Assembly: GCF_003318165.1 (NCBI RefSeq)
Contig: NZ_QOCB01000033.1
Location: 1-64,000 of the forward strand
DNA length: 64,000 nt
From: Psychromonas sp. B3M02
Lineage (GTDB): Bacteria > Pseudomonadota > Gammaproteobacteria > Enterobacterales > Psychromonadaceae
Reading direction: 5' to 3'
Every line of letters begins with the position of its first letter. The stretch's first letter is position 1. Both the position numbers and the translations under genes were made by a program. This document shows positions 28,812 to 37,384 of this stretch, piece after piece. The notes under the pieces are model-generated. The model was not told the origin of the DNA. It searched no databases and was given only the letters and a program-made list of their open reading frames with translations.

Positions 28812-30344
28812 ATGCAGGATCAAACTTATACGCCACCCAGTGTCGTATTAGCGACTATTGCCTTGGCGATGGCAACTTTTATGCAGGTGTTAGATAGCAC
28901 CATTGCCAACGTTGCTTTGCCGACCATTGCTGGTAACTTAGGCGTGAGCTCAGAACAAAGTACGTGGATTATTACTTCGTTTGCGGTGAGTAATGCGATT
29001 GCTTTACCTTTAACCGGTTGGCTTTCGCGTCGTTTTGGGCAGCTTCGGTTATTTATTATCTCAGTATCGTTGTTTACCTTTACCTCTTTTTTATGTGGTA
29101 TTGCGACGAGTATGCCCGAGTTGATTACCTTCCGTGCACTGCAAGGTTTCTTTGCTGGACCTATGTTTCCTATGTGCCAAACCTTATTACTGGCGATTTT
29201 CCCTACGGTAAAACGTGGCGCTGCGTTAGCGTTGATCTCTATGGTGACTGTCGTTGCACCGATTGTTGGTCCAATCACAGGTGGGTGGATCACCGATAAC
29301 TATTCATGGCCTTGGATCTTCTTTATTAATATTCCCATTGGTATTTTTTGTTGTGTGATTGTTTGGCAACAACTAAAAGGGCGTATTGATACAACCGCAA
29401 AATTGCCTATCGATTTTATTGGTATTGCGTTATTGGTGTTGGGCGTAGGTATGCTACAAGTCGTGCTTGATCTCGGTAATAATGCCGATTGGTTTGAGTC
29501 TACACAGATTGTGGTGATGACCATTATCGCAGTGATAGCGTTAATCTCCTTTGTTATTTGGGAGTTAACCGAAAAGAATCCAATTGTGAATCTCTATTTG
29601 TTTAAAGATCGTAACTATACCTTTGGTACGATTGCGCTAGTGGTCAGTTATGCGGCGTTCTTTGCGATTAATGTTATCTTGCCGCAGTGGTTGCAAATCT
29701 ACATGGGGTACACGGCTATTTGGGCTGGATTAGCCTCTGCGCCAATGGGGATTCTCCCACTTATTTTAGCGCCTTTAATTGGTAACTATGCTCATAAAAC
29801 AGACCTGCGTTTATTAGCCAGCATCTCCTTTGTGGTGATCGGGGTGTCATGTTTCTTACGTGCTCATTTTAACAGCTTTGTAGACTTTGCATCAGTAGCT
29901 GAAGTGCAACTGTTTATGGGGATTGGTATTGCCTTTATGTTTATGCCATTAACCACCATCTTTTTGTCCAACTTAGACCATAAACAAGTGGCTGATGCAT
30001 CTGGTTTAACCACCTTCTTGCGTGTATTAGGATCAAGTTTTGCCTCTTCCTTAACCACTTGGATTTGGAATCGTCGCGCTGATTTCCATCATGCTAATTT
30101 AACCGAGCATGTTAGTATTTATAATCCAGGTGCTGTGGAGTACTTAGATAAGATGGGTGGGGCAACACAAACTAACCTTTCCGCCGTGAATACCTTAACT
30201 AATTCGCAGTCTTATTTGATGTCCTTAAATGATTATTTTTATATGCTAGGTTGGCTTTTCTTTGCATTAATTGTGGTGGTGTGGTTTGCCAAAGGGCCGT
30301 TTATTAAATCATCGAAAGCCCCTGAACCAGCAGGCGGACATTAA
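28812..30344 (+). CDS. emrB: DHA2-family multidrug efflux transporter EmrB
   Basis: Proton-driven MFS exporter of 510 residues with 14 predicted membrane helices. Motifs: helix 1 LDSTIANVALPTIAGNLG, motif A GWLSRRFGQLRLF, and motif C in the GPITGGWITDNYSWPWIFF region. It partners with the EmrA adaptor immediately upstream; together with an outer-membrane channel (none here) they would form a tripartite pump. Ends the MarR-controlled operon. Confidence 0.94.
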   Translation: MQDQTYTPPSVVLATIALAMATFMQVLDSTIANVALPTIAGNLGVSSEQSTWIITSFAVSNAIALPLTGWLSRRFGQLRLFIISVSLFTFTSFLCGIATSMPELITFRALQGFFAGPMFPMCQTLLLAIFPTVKRGAALALISMVTVVAPIVGPITGGWITDNYSWPWIFFINIPIGIFCCVIVWQQLKGRIDTTAKLPIDFIGIALLVLGVGMLQVVLDLGNNADWFESTQIVVMTIIAVIALISFVIWELTEKNPIVNLYLFKDRNYTFGTIALVVSYAAFFAINVILPQWLQIYMGYTAIWAGLASAPMGILPLILAPLIGNYAHKTDLRLLASISFVVIGVSCFLRAHFNSFVDFASVAEVQLFMGIGIAFMFMPLTTIFLSNLDHKQVADASGLTTFLRVLGSSFASSLTTWIWNRRADFHHANLTEHVSIYNPGAVEYLDKMGGATQTNLSAVNTLTNSQSYLMSLNDYFYMLGWLFFALIVVVWFAKGPFIKSSKAPEPAGGH

Positions 30345-30390
30345 TTTCAATAGGTTATTCAATGAATAGCCTTTAATTCGGAAACTAGAC

Positions 30391-30978
30391 ATGACAGATT
30401 TACAGAAACAATTAGCGTTTATTATCGAGATTGACAAATTAAAAGCCGTATATCGCCAAACCACGGTAAAAGAAGATAATGATCGCCAAGAAAACAGTGC
30501 AGAGCATAGTTGGCATATCGCTTTGATAGCGCAATTACTTCAAGGTTACGCAGAGCAGCCTATTGATATTACTCGTGTGGTTAAAATGTTGTTAATTCAC
30601 GATATTATTGAAATTGATGCGGGTGATCTTTTTGCCTTTGCTGAAACAAAAGATCATCAACAACAAGCCTTAAAAGAAGAGCAAGCAGCCCAACGTTTGT
30701 TTGGTTTATTACCTGAAGCGCAACACCAAGAATACAAAAGTCTATGGTTTGAATTTGAGCAAGCGGAAAGTAATGATGCTCAATTTGCTAAAGGTATGGA
30801 TAGAATTTTACCTCTGGTACAGAACATGAATAACCAGGGCGGTAGCTGGGCAAAACATAAGATTAGTCAGTCGCAAGTATTAGCGCGAAACAGTTACCTA
30901 GAAAAGAGTGCGCCTAAGTTGTGGCAATATGTTGTTGAGCAAACTGACTTAGCCGTGACGAATGGCTGGTTGACATAG
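30391..30978 (+). CDS. HD-domain hydrolase (HDDC2/YfbR-type)
   Basis: 195 residues with an HD metal-binding set: ENSAEHSWHIALIA, LLIHDIIEIDAGD and, later, KGMDRILPLVQN. This matches the HDDC2/5'-deoxynucleotidase-like group. YfbR relatives hydrolyse deoxyribonucleoside 5'-monophosphates, but this branch is not characterised. It starts 47 bases after emrB; direct repeats and a hairpin follow its stop. Confidence 0.8.
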   Translation: MTDLQKQLAFIIEIDKLKAVYRQTTVKEDNDRQENSAEHSWHIALIAQLLQGYAEQPIDITRVVKMLLIHDIIEIDAGDLFAFAETKDHQQQALKEEQAAQRLFGLLPEAQHQEYKSLWFEFEQAESNDAQFAKGMDRILPLVQNMNNQGGSWAKHKISQSQVLARNSYLEKSAPKLWQYVVEQTDLAVTNGWLT

Positions 30979-30992
30979 TCGATCATCCTTTC

Positions 30993-31048
30993 AGTCATCA
31001 CGTTTAATACAGTAATGCTAAGTCATCACGTTTAATACAGTAATGCTA
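30993..31048 (+). repeat. Exact tandem repeat of a 28-base unit
   Basis: Two identical adjacent copies (30993-31020 and 31021-31048), each starting AGTCATCACG and ending AGTAATGCTA. The second copy also forms the left arm of the following hairpin, so the first copy looks like a recent slippage duplication of half a terminator. Confidence 0.85.
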
Positions 31049-31067
31049 AGTCATTACTGTATTAAAC
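31030..31067 (+). terminator. Hairpin between the HD hydrolase gene and ptrB
   Basis: Perfect 16-base arms (31030-31045 and 31052-31067) around CTAAGT, followed by CTTTTAT. AT-rich but strong. The duplicated upstream arm could pair instead with the same right arm, giving a larger loop. Confidence 0.6.
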
Positions 31068-31186
31068 CTTTTATGCCTAAACATTCTTTATAACGGTTCT
31101 TATTTGGTAGCTTTCACGCTTGCTCCGCGTTATTGTTGTTTGTCGTTTTGCCTACTTCATGATGAACTACCTAAAAGAGAGAGAAT

Positions 31187-33265
31187 ATGACCAATCAAGT
31201 TGATCTTGAGATCCCAAAAGCTGACATTAAACCTCACGTACATAATACTCACGATCATCAACGCCAAGATAATTACTTTTGGTTACGTGATGATAACCGT
31301 CAAGATCCTGCTGTATTAGCTTATTTAGAAGAAGAGAATGCTTACACAGAAAAAGTGATGGCACCATTATCCGATCTTCAAACTACTTTATATGATGAGA
31401 TGGTGGCGAGACAGGAGCCTGAATTAGCCTCTGTTCCCTATTTTAAAAAAGGCTTTTGGTATACCTCTCGTTATGATGAAGGTAAAGATTACAGTGTTTA
31501 TTCTCGCCAAAAAGGCAGCCAAGATGGCGAGGAGAAGGGCGAAGAAGTGATCTTTTTCGACTGTAATCAGCGCGCGGAAGGTTTTGCCTATTATCAACTA
31601 GGCGCTTTAAGTTTATCCCCTAACTCACAGTTATTAGCCTTTACTGAAGATACCGTGAGTCGTCGCCAATATACATTACGATTTAAAGACTTAGCCACCA
31701 ATGAGATGTTTGATGAAAGTATTGAAGATGTCACTGATGTGGTATGGGCAAACGATAATCAAACACTCTTTTATGTAAAACAAGATCAACAAACCCTATT
31801 GCCTTACCAAGTTTATCGTCATCAATTAGGGGATGATCCTGCTAATGATCAACTGGTTTACGAGGAGTTAGATGACACCTTCTATTTAAATCTATATAAA
31901 ACACGTTCAGAAGATTATTTAGTGATTTGTGCTGATAGCACCATGACCTCAGAATGTTTAATTTTAGATGCTAATACCCCAGAGCAAGGCTTTACCTGTT
32001 TCTTACCAAGACAGCGAGATCATGAGTACAGTGTTGACCATTTCCAAGATACATTTTTTATTCGCAGTAATATCACAGGAAAAAATTTCGCATTACATAC
32101 ATTAGTAGCAACCTCAGAAAGCTTTGCGGTGACTCAGGCAAGTGAGTGGCAAGTATTAGTGCCAGCCAGAGAAGCTGTGCTACTCGAAGGTTATGAATTA
32201 ATGGATAACTGGCTAGTAGTGGAAGAGCGTGAATTAGGTTTACCTGTATTACGTCAAATTAGTTTTAAAACCGGTGAGTCTAAAACATTAAGTTTTAATG
32301 ATCCTGTTTACACGGTATTCAGTCATTACAACCCGCAATCAAATAGCAGTAAATTCCGTTATCAATATACTTCGTTTACTACGCCATCAACTGTGTATGA
32401 ATTAGATTTAGAAACCGGTGAAACGACGTTATTAAAACAAAGCCAAGTGATGGGCGATTTTACGAGTGACGATTATCAAAGTGAGCGAGTTTGGGTGACG
32501 GCGCGTGATGGTGTCGAAGTGCCTGTCTCTTTGGTTTATAAGCGTGACTTATTTAATCAACAAAATCCTTTATTAATTTATGCCTATGGCTCCTACGGAC
32601 ACAGTTTAGATATTGGTTTTAGTTCAGCTAATTTGAGTTTGCTAGACCGTGGTTTTGTTTATGCCGTTGCACATATTCGTGGTGGTGAAGAACTGGGCCG
32701 TGATTGGTATGAACAAGGGAAATTATTACAAAAGAAAAACACCTTTAACGACTTTGTAGATGTCTCTAAAACACTGGTAGAAAAAGGCTATGGTGCCAAA
32801 GAGAAAGTGTTTGCAATGGGGGGAAGTGCTGGTGGATTGTTGATGGGCGCGATTATCAATCAAGCCCCAGAGTTATACAAAGGCGTAGTAGCTGCCGTGC
32901 CTTTTGTTGATGTGGTATCAACTATGTTGGATGACACTATTCCACTGACTACTGGAGAGTATGATGAATGGGGGAACCCTAATGATCCAGAGTATTATGA
33001 GTATATTTTAAGTTATAGCCCGTATGATCAAGTGGTTGCGCAAGATTATCCGCATATGTTGGTCACCACTGGTTTACATGACTCACAGGTACAGTATTGG
33101 GAGCCTGCTAAATGGGTTGCTAAGTTACGTGAGTTAAAAACCGATGATAATCAGCTATTATTGTATACGGATATGGAAGCAGGACACGGTGGTAAATCAG
33201 GGCGATTTAAACACTTTGAAGATATCGCAAGAGAGTTTGCTTTTTTGATTGATTTGGCGAGTTAA
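31187..33265 (+). CDS. ptrB: Oligopeptidase B (protease II)
   Basis: Serine peptidase of the prolyl oligopeptidase clan that cleaves short peptides after Lys or Arg. It is 692 residues with an N-terminal beta-propeller (to about residue 400) and a C-terminal alpha/beta hydrolase domain. Catalytic Ser547 is in MGGSAGGLLMG, the Asp is in TGLHDSQVQYWEPAKW, and the His is in EAGHGGKSGR. Cytoplasmic, with no signal peptide. Stand-alone gene preceded by AAGAGAGAG. Confidence 0.95.
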   Translation: MTNQVDLEIPKADIKPHVHNTHDHQRQDNYFWLRDDNRQDPAVLAYLEEENAYTEKVMAPLSDLQTTLYDEMVARQEPELASVPYFKKGFWYTSRYDEGKDYSVYSRQKGSQDGEEKGEEVIFFDCNQRAEGFAYYQLGALSLSPNSQLLAFTEDTVSRRQYTLRFKDLATNEMFDESIEDVTDVVWANDNQTLFYVKQDQQTLLPYQVYRHQLGDDPANDQLVYEELDDTFYLNLYKTRSEDYLVICADSTMTSECLILDANTPEQGFTCFLPRQRDHEYSVDHFQDTFFIRSNITGKNFALHTLVATSESFAVTQASEWQVLVPAREAVLLEGYELMDNWLVVEERELGLPVLRQISFKTGESKTLSFNDPVYTVFSHYNPQSNSSKFRYQYTSFTTPSTVYELDLETGETTLLKQSQVMGDFTSDDYQSERVWVTARDGVEVPVSLVYKRDLFNQQNPLLIYAYGSYGHSLDIGFSSANLSLLDRGFVYAVAHIRGGEELGRDWYEQGKLLQKKNTFNDFVDVSKTLVEKGYGAKEKVFAMGGSAGGLLMGAIINQAPELYKGVVAAVPFVDVVSTMLDDTIPLTTGEYDEWGNPNDPEYYEYILSYSPYDQVVAQDYPHMLVTTGLHDSQVQYWEPAKWVAKLRELKTDDNQLLLYTDMEAGHGGKSGRFKHFEDIAREFAFLIDLAS

Positions 33266-33278
33266 ACGGTCATTTATA

Positions 33279-33318
33279 AAAGCTGATTGTTGAGTGATTA
33301 ACAATCAGCTTTTTATTA
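33279..33318. terminator. Bidirectional terminator between ptrB and the solute-binding protein gene
   Basis: Thirteen-base arms AAAGCTGATTGTT and AACAATCAGCTTT with a GAGTGATT loop and A/T tails on both sides. It serves the two convergent genes. Confidence 0.85.
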
Positions 33319-33330
33319 TAAAGTTAAAAC

Positions 33331-34107
33331 TTATTGACCGTAAATATCAAAGCTAAAGTATTTAGCAGCAATCTTGTCGTAAGTACCGTTAGCACGGATC
33401 TCTGCAATGGCTTTATTAAACTGCTCTGCTAGTTTTGTATCTCTTTTACGTAAAGCTAATGCTGTGCCTTCACCCACATAGGCTTTATCAGTAACTAGTT
33501 TCCCTTTTAAAGCAAAATCTTTGCCTTCCGGCTTTTCTAGAAAAGCCAATACCAGTTGATCTGAGTTAGCAAAGGCGGCATCTAAACGGCCATTTTTTAG
33601 ATCGATATACACTTGGTCTTGCCCTGTGTAACGCTTGATATCAGCAACATCGCCGTACATATCAGTCACATAATTATCGTGGATTGTACCTACTTGCACA
33701 CCAATTACTTTGCCTTTTAAGCCGGCTTTATCAATGCTAAAGATTGCATCTTTTGCTGCTACAAAGCTGGCTGGTGTTTGGTAATATTTATCGGTGAATA
33801 ACACACGCTTTTTACGCTCTTCAGTGATACGCATTGACGCCATGATCACATCAGATTTTCTTGATAGTAATCCCGGGATAAGACCATCCCAAGCTAACGT
33901 TACCCATTCACAATTCAACTCTGCCTGCGCACATAGGGCATCGGCAATCTCAATATCAAAACCAACTGGTTTGCCTGTTTCATCCTTGTAGTTAAAAGGT
34001 GGGTAAGTAAAGTCCGAAGACAAACGTACTGTTTTTGAGCTTGCCGCGTGAAGTGGCGCTATCAACATACTTGATAATAATAGTGCCGCAATTTTTAATG
34101 ATTTCAT
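33331..34107 (-). CDS. Polar amino-acid ABC transporter substrate-binding protein (HisJ/ArtJ-like)
   Basis: 258 residues: signal peptide about 1-21 (ALLLSSMLIAPLHA then ASS), then a family-3 solute-binding fold with FTYPPFNYKDETGKPVGFDI, CEWVTLAWDGLIPGLL, and MASMRITEERKKRVLF. The Arg and Asp residues that grip the amino-acid backbone are conserved. It lies 15 bases downstream of hisC in the same direction, without permease or ATPase genes, so it must share a membrane complex encoded elsewhere. Basic amino acids such as histidine or arginine are the likely ligands (inference). Confidence 0.87.
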   Translation of the reverse strand: MKSLKIAALLLSSMLIAPLHAASSKTVRLSSDFTYPPFNYKDETGKPVGFDIEIADALCAQAELNCEWVTLAWDGLIPGLLSRKSDVIMASMRITEERKKRVLFTDKYYQTPASFVAAKDAIFSIDKAGLKGKVIGVQVGTIHDNYVTDMYGDVADIKRYTGQDQVYIDLKNGRLDAAFANSDQLVLAFLEKPEGKDFALKGKLVTDKAYVGEGTALALRKRDTKLAEQFNKAIAEIRANGTYDKIAAKYFSFDIYGQ

Positions 34108-34122
34108 GATAAGTCCTTTTAG

Positions 34123-35211
34123 TTAATTTAATGTTTTAAGTGCATTTAACGTTTCAAGCATGCTCTCTTTAGAGCCAATACTAATACGTACGCAATCTTG
34201 TAATGCCGGTTCATGTGCTTGGTCTCTTGTCACAATACCTTTCTTAATCAGGTGCTGGTAGGTTTCAAGGTGACCTTTGAAACGAATGAGCACAAAGTTA
34301 GTTTCGCTACCAAATACATGTTGTACAGAATCTAATAACATTAGCTGCGATTTAAACCATTCTCGCACTTGAATTAATTGGTTTGTTTGTTTTTGCATAA
34401 GTTCTAGTCCTGTATTAGACAGTGCTTTTAATGCTATTTCAGCCGTTGGGTCGGCAATTGGGTAAGGTGCAATAAGACGGTTAATGTAAGTCATTACACT
34501 GCTATCTGCGAGTAAAAATCCACAACGAATAGCTGCTAAACCAAAGGCTTTTGATAGTGTTCTAATAACCACAAGGTGTGGGTACTTATTCATTAAGCAT
34601 AAAGCACTTTGTTGTGACGAAAACTCGATATAGGCTTCATCAACCACTACCAGTGTTGAATCCTTACTTGCTTCTAATAAAGTAACGATATCGGCTTCAT
34701 GGATGCTATTTCCCGTTGGGTTATTAGGCGAACATAAAAACAGTAATGGGCTGTTAGGAAGTTGCTCTTTAATCTGTTCTACATCTAATTGAAAATCTGC
34801 CAATAGTGGGATTTTACAGGTATTAACAGAAAATGAATCCGCACAAAACTCATACATGCCATAGGTGGGTGGGCAGATAATTATTTGGTCTTTACCTGGA
34901 TGGCAAAAGGTGCGGATCAATAGGTCTATTGCCTCATCAGCACCTCGTACCGCTATTACCTCACAATCTAGTTTACCAACACTTTGTTGGCAATATTCAA
35001 GGTAAGCTTGTGCCGTATCGTGAGGTAGAAAATCAGGGTAACGGTTGTAATGGTCATTACTGCCTTGTTGAAAATCTCCATAATGCGCAGATTGTTCTAA
35101 TTCATTGGCATTTAACCAAAGGTGTCCTTGGCCACCGATGCGGCGTGCAGATTGGTAAGGAACTAGCTTTTTAACTGCTTTAGGGACTAACTGTGCTGCG
35201 AGAGATTGCAT
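34123..35211 (-). CDS. hisC: Histidinol-phosphate aminotransferase (HisC-type)
   Basis: PLP-dependent class I/II aminotransferase, 362 residues. The PLP lysine is in TLSKAFGLAAIRCG, the substrate region NANELEQS is near the N-terminus, and CSPNNPTGNSI, VVDEAYIEFSS and the C-terminal VRISIG are present. It lies outside any his operon and is coupled to a solute-binding protein gene, with a divergent LysR regulator. It may therefore be a paralogue used for aromatic or imidazole amino acids; substrate not settled by sequence. Confidence 0.85.
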   Translation of the reverse strand: MQSLAAQLVPKAVKKLVPYQSARRIGGQGHLWLNANELEQSAHYGDFQQGSNDHYNRYPDFLPHDTAQAYLEYCQQSVGKLDCEVIAVRGADEAIDLLIRTFCHPGKDQIIICPPTYGMYEFCADSFSVNTCKIPLLADFQLDVEQIKEQLPNSPLLFLCSPNNPTGNSIHEADIVTLLEASKDSTLVVVDEAYIEFSSQQSALCLMNKYPHLVVIRTLSKAFGLAAIRCGFLLADSSVMTYINRLIAPYPIADPTAEIALKALSNTGLELMQKQTNQLIQVREWFKSQLMLLDSVQHVFGSETNFVLIRFKGHLETYQHLIKKGIVTRDQAHEPALQDCVRISIGSKESMLETLNALKTLN

Positions 35212-35325
35212 TAATCAACTTCCATTGAGTGAATTGTTAAGTGAATATTTAATCTAAAAGTTAGAATAAATATTCAGTTTGTAAGCCGATTTAAACAAAT
35301 CTTCATTGAAAGATGAAACGAAAAA

Positions 35326-35359
35326 TAGGTATACTAGCTATGCTAAAAAATCATACCTA
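35326..35359. promoter_or_regulatory. Candidate LysR-type operator between hisC and its divergent regulator
   Basis: Inverted arms TAGGTAT (35326-35332) and ATACCTA (35353-35359) in the 190-base divergent intergenic region. LysR regulators usually act from such positions. The spacing is longer than a classic T-N11-A box, so this is only a candidate. Confidence 0.35.
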
Positions 35360-35403
35360 ATAACGTTAAACCTATTCCCTTTATACACGAGATACTCTTG
35401 AAT

Positions 35404-36264
35404 ATGCGGTTACCTTCTACCACTGAGATGCAGGCTTTTATTGTCACGGCCGATCACCTTAAATTTACCCTCGCTGCACAACAGTTAAATGTGACGCAAG
35501 GAGCGGTAAGTCGACAAATTATCTCTTTGGAGAAAAAGCTCGATATTCAATTGTTTCATCGTCATGCACGTGGTTTGAGCCTGACAGAAAAGGGCACGCA
35601 ATTTTTACCATTGGTGAAGCAAGTGATTAATCAGATGAAAAGTGCCGTTGCTGAAGTCTCTAGTGTTAATCCTGTGGTGAGATTAAAAGCGCCAAGTTGT
35701 ATTAGTAATTGGTTATTACCAAAAATCATGGCTTTTCAGCAAGCATTTCCAGATATCACTGTTGAATTAACATCCTCTATTAAGCATGACATTAATTTCT
35801 CTTCAGAAGCCTTTGATGCAGCGGTTTGTTATTGTGAGGAAGTAAGTGATCAGAGCTTAATAAGCCAATGCTTATTTGAAGAAGTCTTAACGCCTGTTTG
35901 CGCTCCTTCGTTATTACCAAAAGGGACTGCTCAACTCAACATTGAAGAGATGAGGAAGTTTCCTTGGTTGCATTCCACTCCTCAGCAGCATGATTGGAAG
36001 CAGTGGTTGGCTCTGGCTGGAGATGATAATTTACTGGCTAAACATAATCAGCAGTTTGCTACTTTAGATTTAGCGGTAAGTGCCGCTAAGCAAGGGTTTG
36101 GGATTAGTATTGGTGATGTGATGTTAGCCTCTGCGGATGTGCAAACAGGGCAGTTAATTATGCCTCATCCATTACAGCTAAATTCTGGTAAAGCTTATTA
36201 CTTGGTTTATCCAGAAAAGAGTAATCATTTACCATTACATACTTTATTAACTTGGTTAGCTTGA
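35404..36264 (+). CDS. LysR-family transcriptional regulator (GcvA-like)
   Basis: 286 residues. The N-terminal helix-turn-helix (LAAQQLNVTQGAVSRQIISL, about 22-41) is followed by the linker and an effector-binding domain with VRLKAPSCISNWLLPKI. It is divergent from hisC and the binding-protein gene, which it probably controls. The ATG at 35404 gives MRLPSTTEMQAF. A TTG at 35398 is nearer to the GAGA site and would add two residues. Confidence 0.87.
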   Translation: MRLPSTTEMQAFIVTADHLKFTLAAQQLNVTQGAVSRQIISLEKKLDIQLFHRHARGLSLTEKGTQFLPLVKQVINQMKSAVAEVSSVNPVVRLKAPSCISNWLLPKIMAFQQAFPDITVELTSSIKHDINFSSEAFDAAVCYCEEVSDQSLISQCLFEEVLTPVCAPSLLPKGTAQLNIEEMRKFPWLHSTPQQHDWKQWLALAGDDNLLAKHNQQFATLDLAVSAAKQGFGISIGDVMLASADVQTGQLIMPHPLQLNSGKAYYLVYPEKSNHLPLHTLLTWLA

Positions 36265-36288
36265 TCGTATTTTGAAATAATAGGTACA

Positions 36289-36327
36289 AAAAAGCCGAGA
36301 GAAGTACGCGACTTGCCTCGGCTTTTT
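36289..36327. terminator. Bidirectional terminator
   Basis: Eleven-base arms AAAAAGCCGAG and CTCGGCTTTTT between the convergent lysR-type and RRM genes; the A/T ends serve both strands. Confidence 0.87.
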
Positions 36328-36346
36328 AAATTTCTATTGAAATTAA

Positions 36347-36808
36347 CTATTCAGTAGTTTCTTTACGAGGAGCACGTTCGTTAGCTTCTCGTACTTTTAA
36401 TGAACGTTCTTGGAACTCTTGTTCATTTAATGCTTCAATTGCATTTGCCGCATCACTTTCTGGCATTTCAACAAAACCAAAACCACGGCGCTTACCCGTG
36501 TGTTTGTCTTTCATTAAACGTACCGAAATCACTTTACCATGCTCAGAAAACAATGTGCGAATAGCCATTTCATTTGCACGATAAGGTAAGTTGCCAACGT
36601 AAAGTGTTGTTGTTGCAAAATCAACTTCAGCTGTGCCTTCTGATGGAGCACTTTTTGCTGAGTTTGCAAATTGAATAAGAAAACCACTTATTACAGCTCC
36701 TGCTGCAAATAAAACGGCGCCGTCAAGGCTGATTTGGAGTAAAGCAATGGCAGCTGCGCCAATAATAGCAACTGCAACAGAAAGCAACACTGGAGTGTTT
36801 GATTTCAT
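36347..36808 (-). CDS. Membrane-anchored RRM RNA-binding protein
   Basis: 153 residues. Two short N-terminal membrane segments (about 7-24 and 29-46) are followed by a linker and one RNA recognition motif. RNP2 is TLYVGNLPY near residue 68 and RNP1 is KRRGFGFVEM near residue 107. A charged tail RAPRKETTE ends it. GAGG lies upstream of the ATG. Similar TM-plus-RRM proteins occur in Vibrio/Shewanella relatives; the RNA target is unknown. Tethering an RRM to the inner membrane suggests a role in mRNA localisation or cold adaptation (inference). Confidence 0.85.
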   Translation of the reverse strand: MKSNTPVLLSVAVAIIGAAAIALLQISLDGAVLFAAGAVISGFLIQFANSAKSAPSEGTAEVDFATTTLYVGNLPYRANEMAIRTLFSEHGKVISVRLMKDKHTGKRRGFGFVEMPESDAANAIEALNEQEFQERSLKVREANERAPRKETTE

Positions 36809-37384
36809 AATTTAATAACCTCAAAATAAGAAAAGAATAGAAACGTAAGCATCATTTCATTGTCGATGAAAATAGCTCATGAAGCTTTTGAGAATGGGTG
36901 GCATAATCCTTGCCATTATCAATCCATTAAAAGCGATATCTATTGTATGTTAAAAACAACGGTTAGCGTTAATAGATTGCTTGATCCGCTTTGATCTTGT
37001 TTAAGAAAAGTTAAAAATGTGAACTAAGCCTCGCTGTTTGTGGTTGAATTGTGAGCGCTAGGTGGTGGTTTTTTATACTTAAACTGGTTTTTTTGGAGAA
37101 TGTTAAATTTTTTTTACAATTAAAAACAAGGTTAAAAAATTCAGTGAAGATCCATTAACGCGATAGCGCTATAAAGATGGAGATTAAAACAGAAATTCGC
37201 TAGAATGCACGGCAATTAATATGCTCAAAATAGATAAATTAACATCGGACATAAAAAATTAGCATTAAAGCGACTAAAAACACGGCTAAAAAGCCATTAA
37301 GTTCGCTGTGATAAAGTGGTTTTTATTAGATTAACCTGTATCACAATGCAAAATGTAGTCACTAATAAGGTATTTAACGTATTC
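36809..37384. other. Long non-coding region between the RRM gene and lepA
   Basis: About 575 bases, AT-rich, holding promoters for two divergent genes. I see no convincing ORF, tRNA or known RNA. GTGATA (about 37308) and TATCAC (about 37339) form a spaced inverted pair close to lepA. A long leader for the RRM mRNA, as in cold-shock genes, is possible but not demonstrated. Confidence 0.4.

Noticed and set aside
30993-31048. 28-base repeats as a minimal CRISPR
   Set aside because: The two copies are directly adjacent with no spacer and no cas genes.
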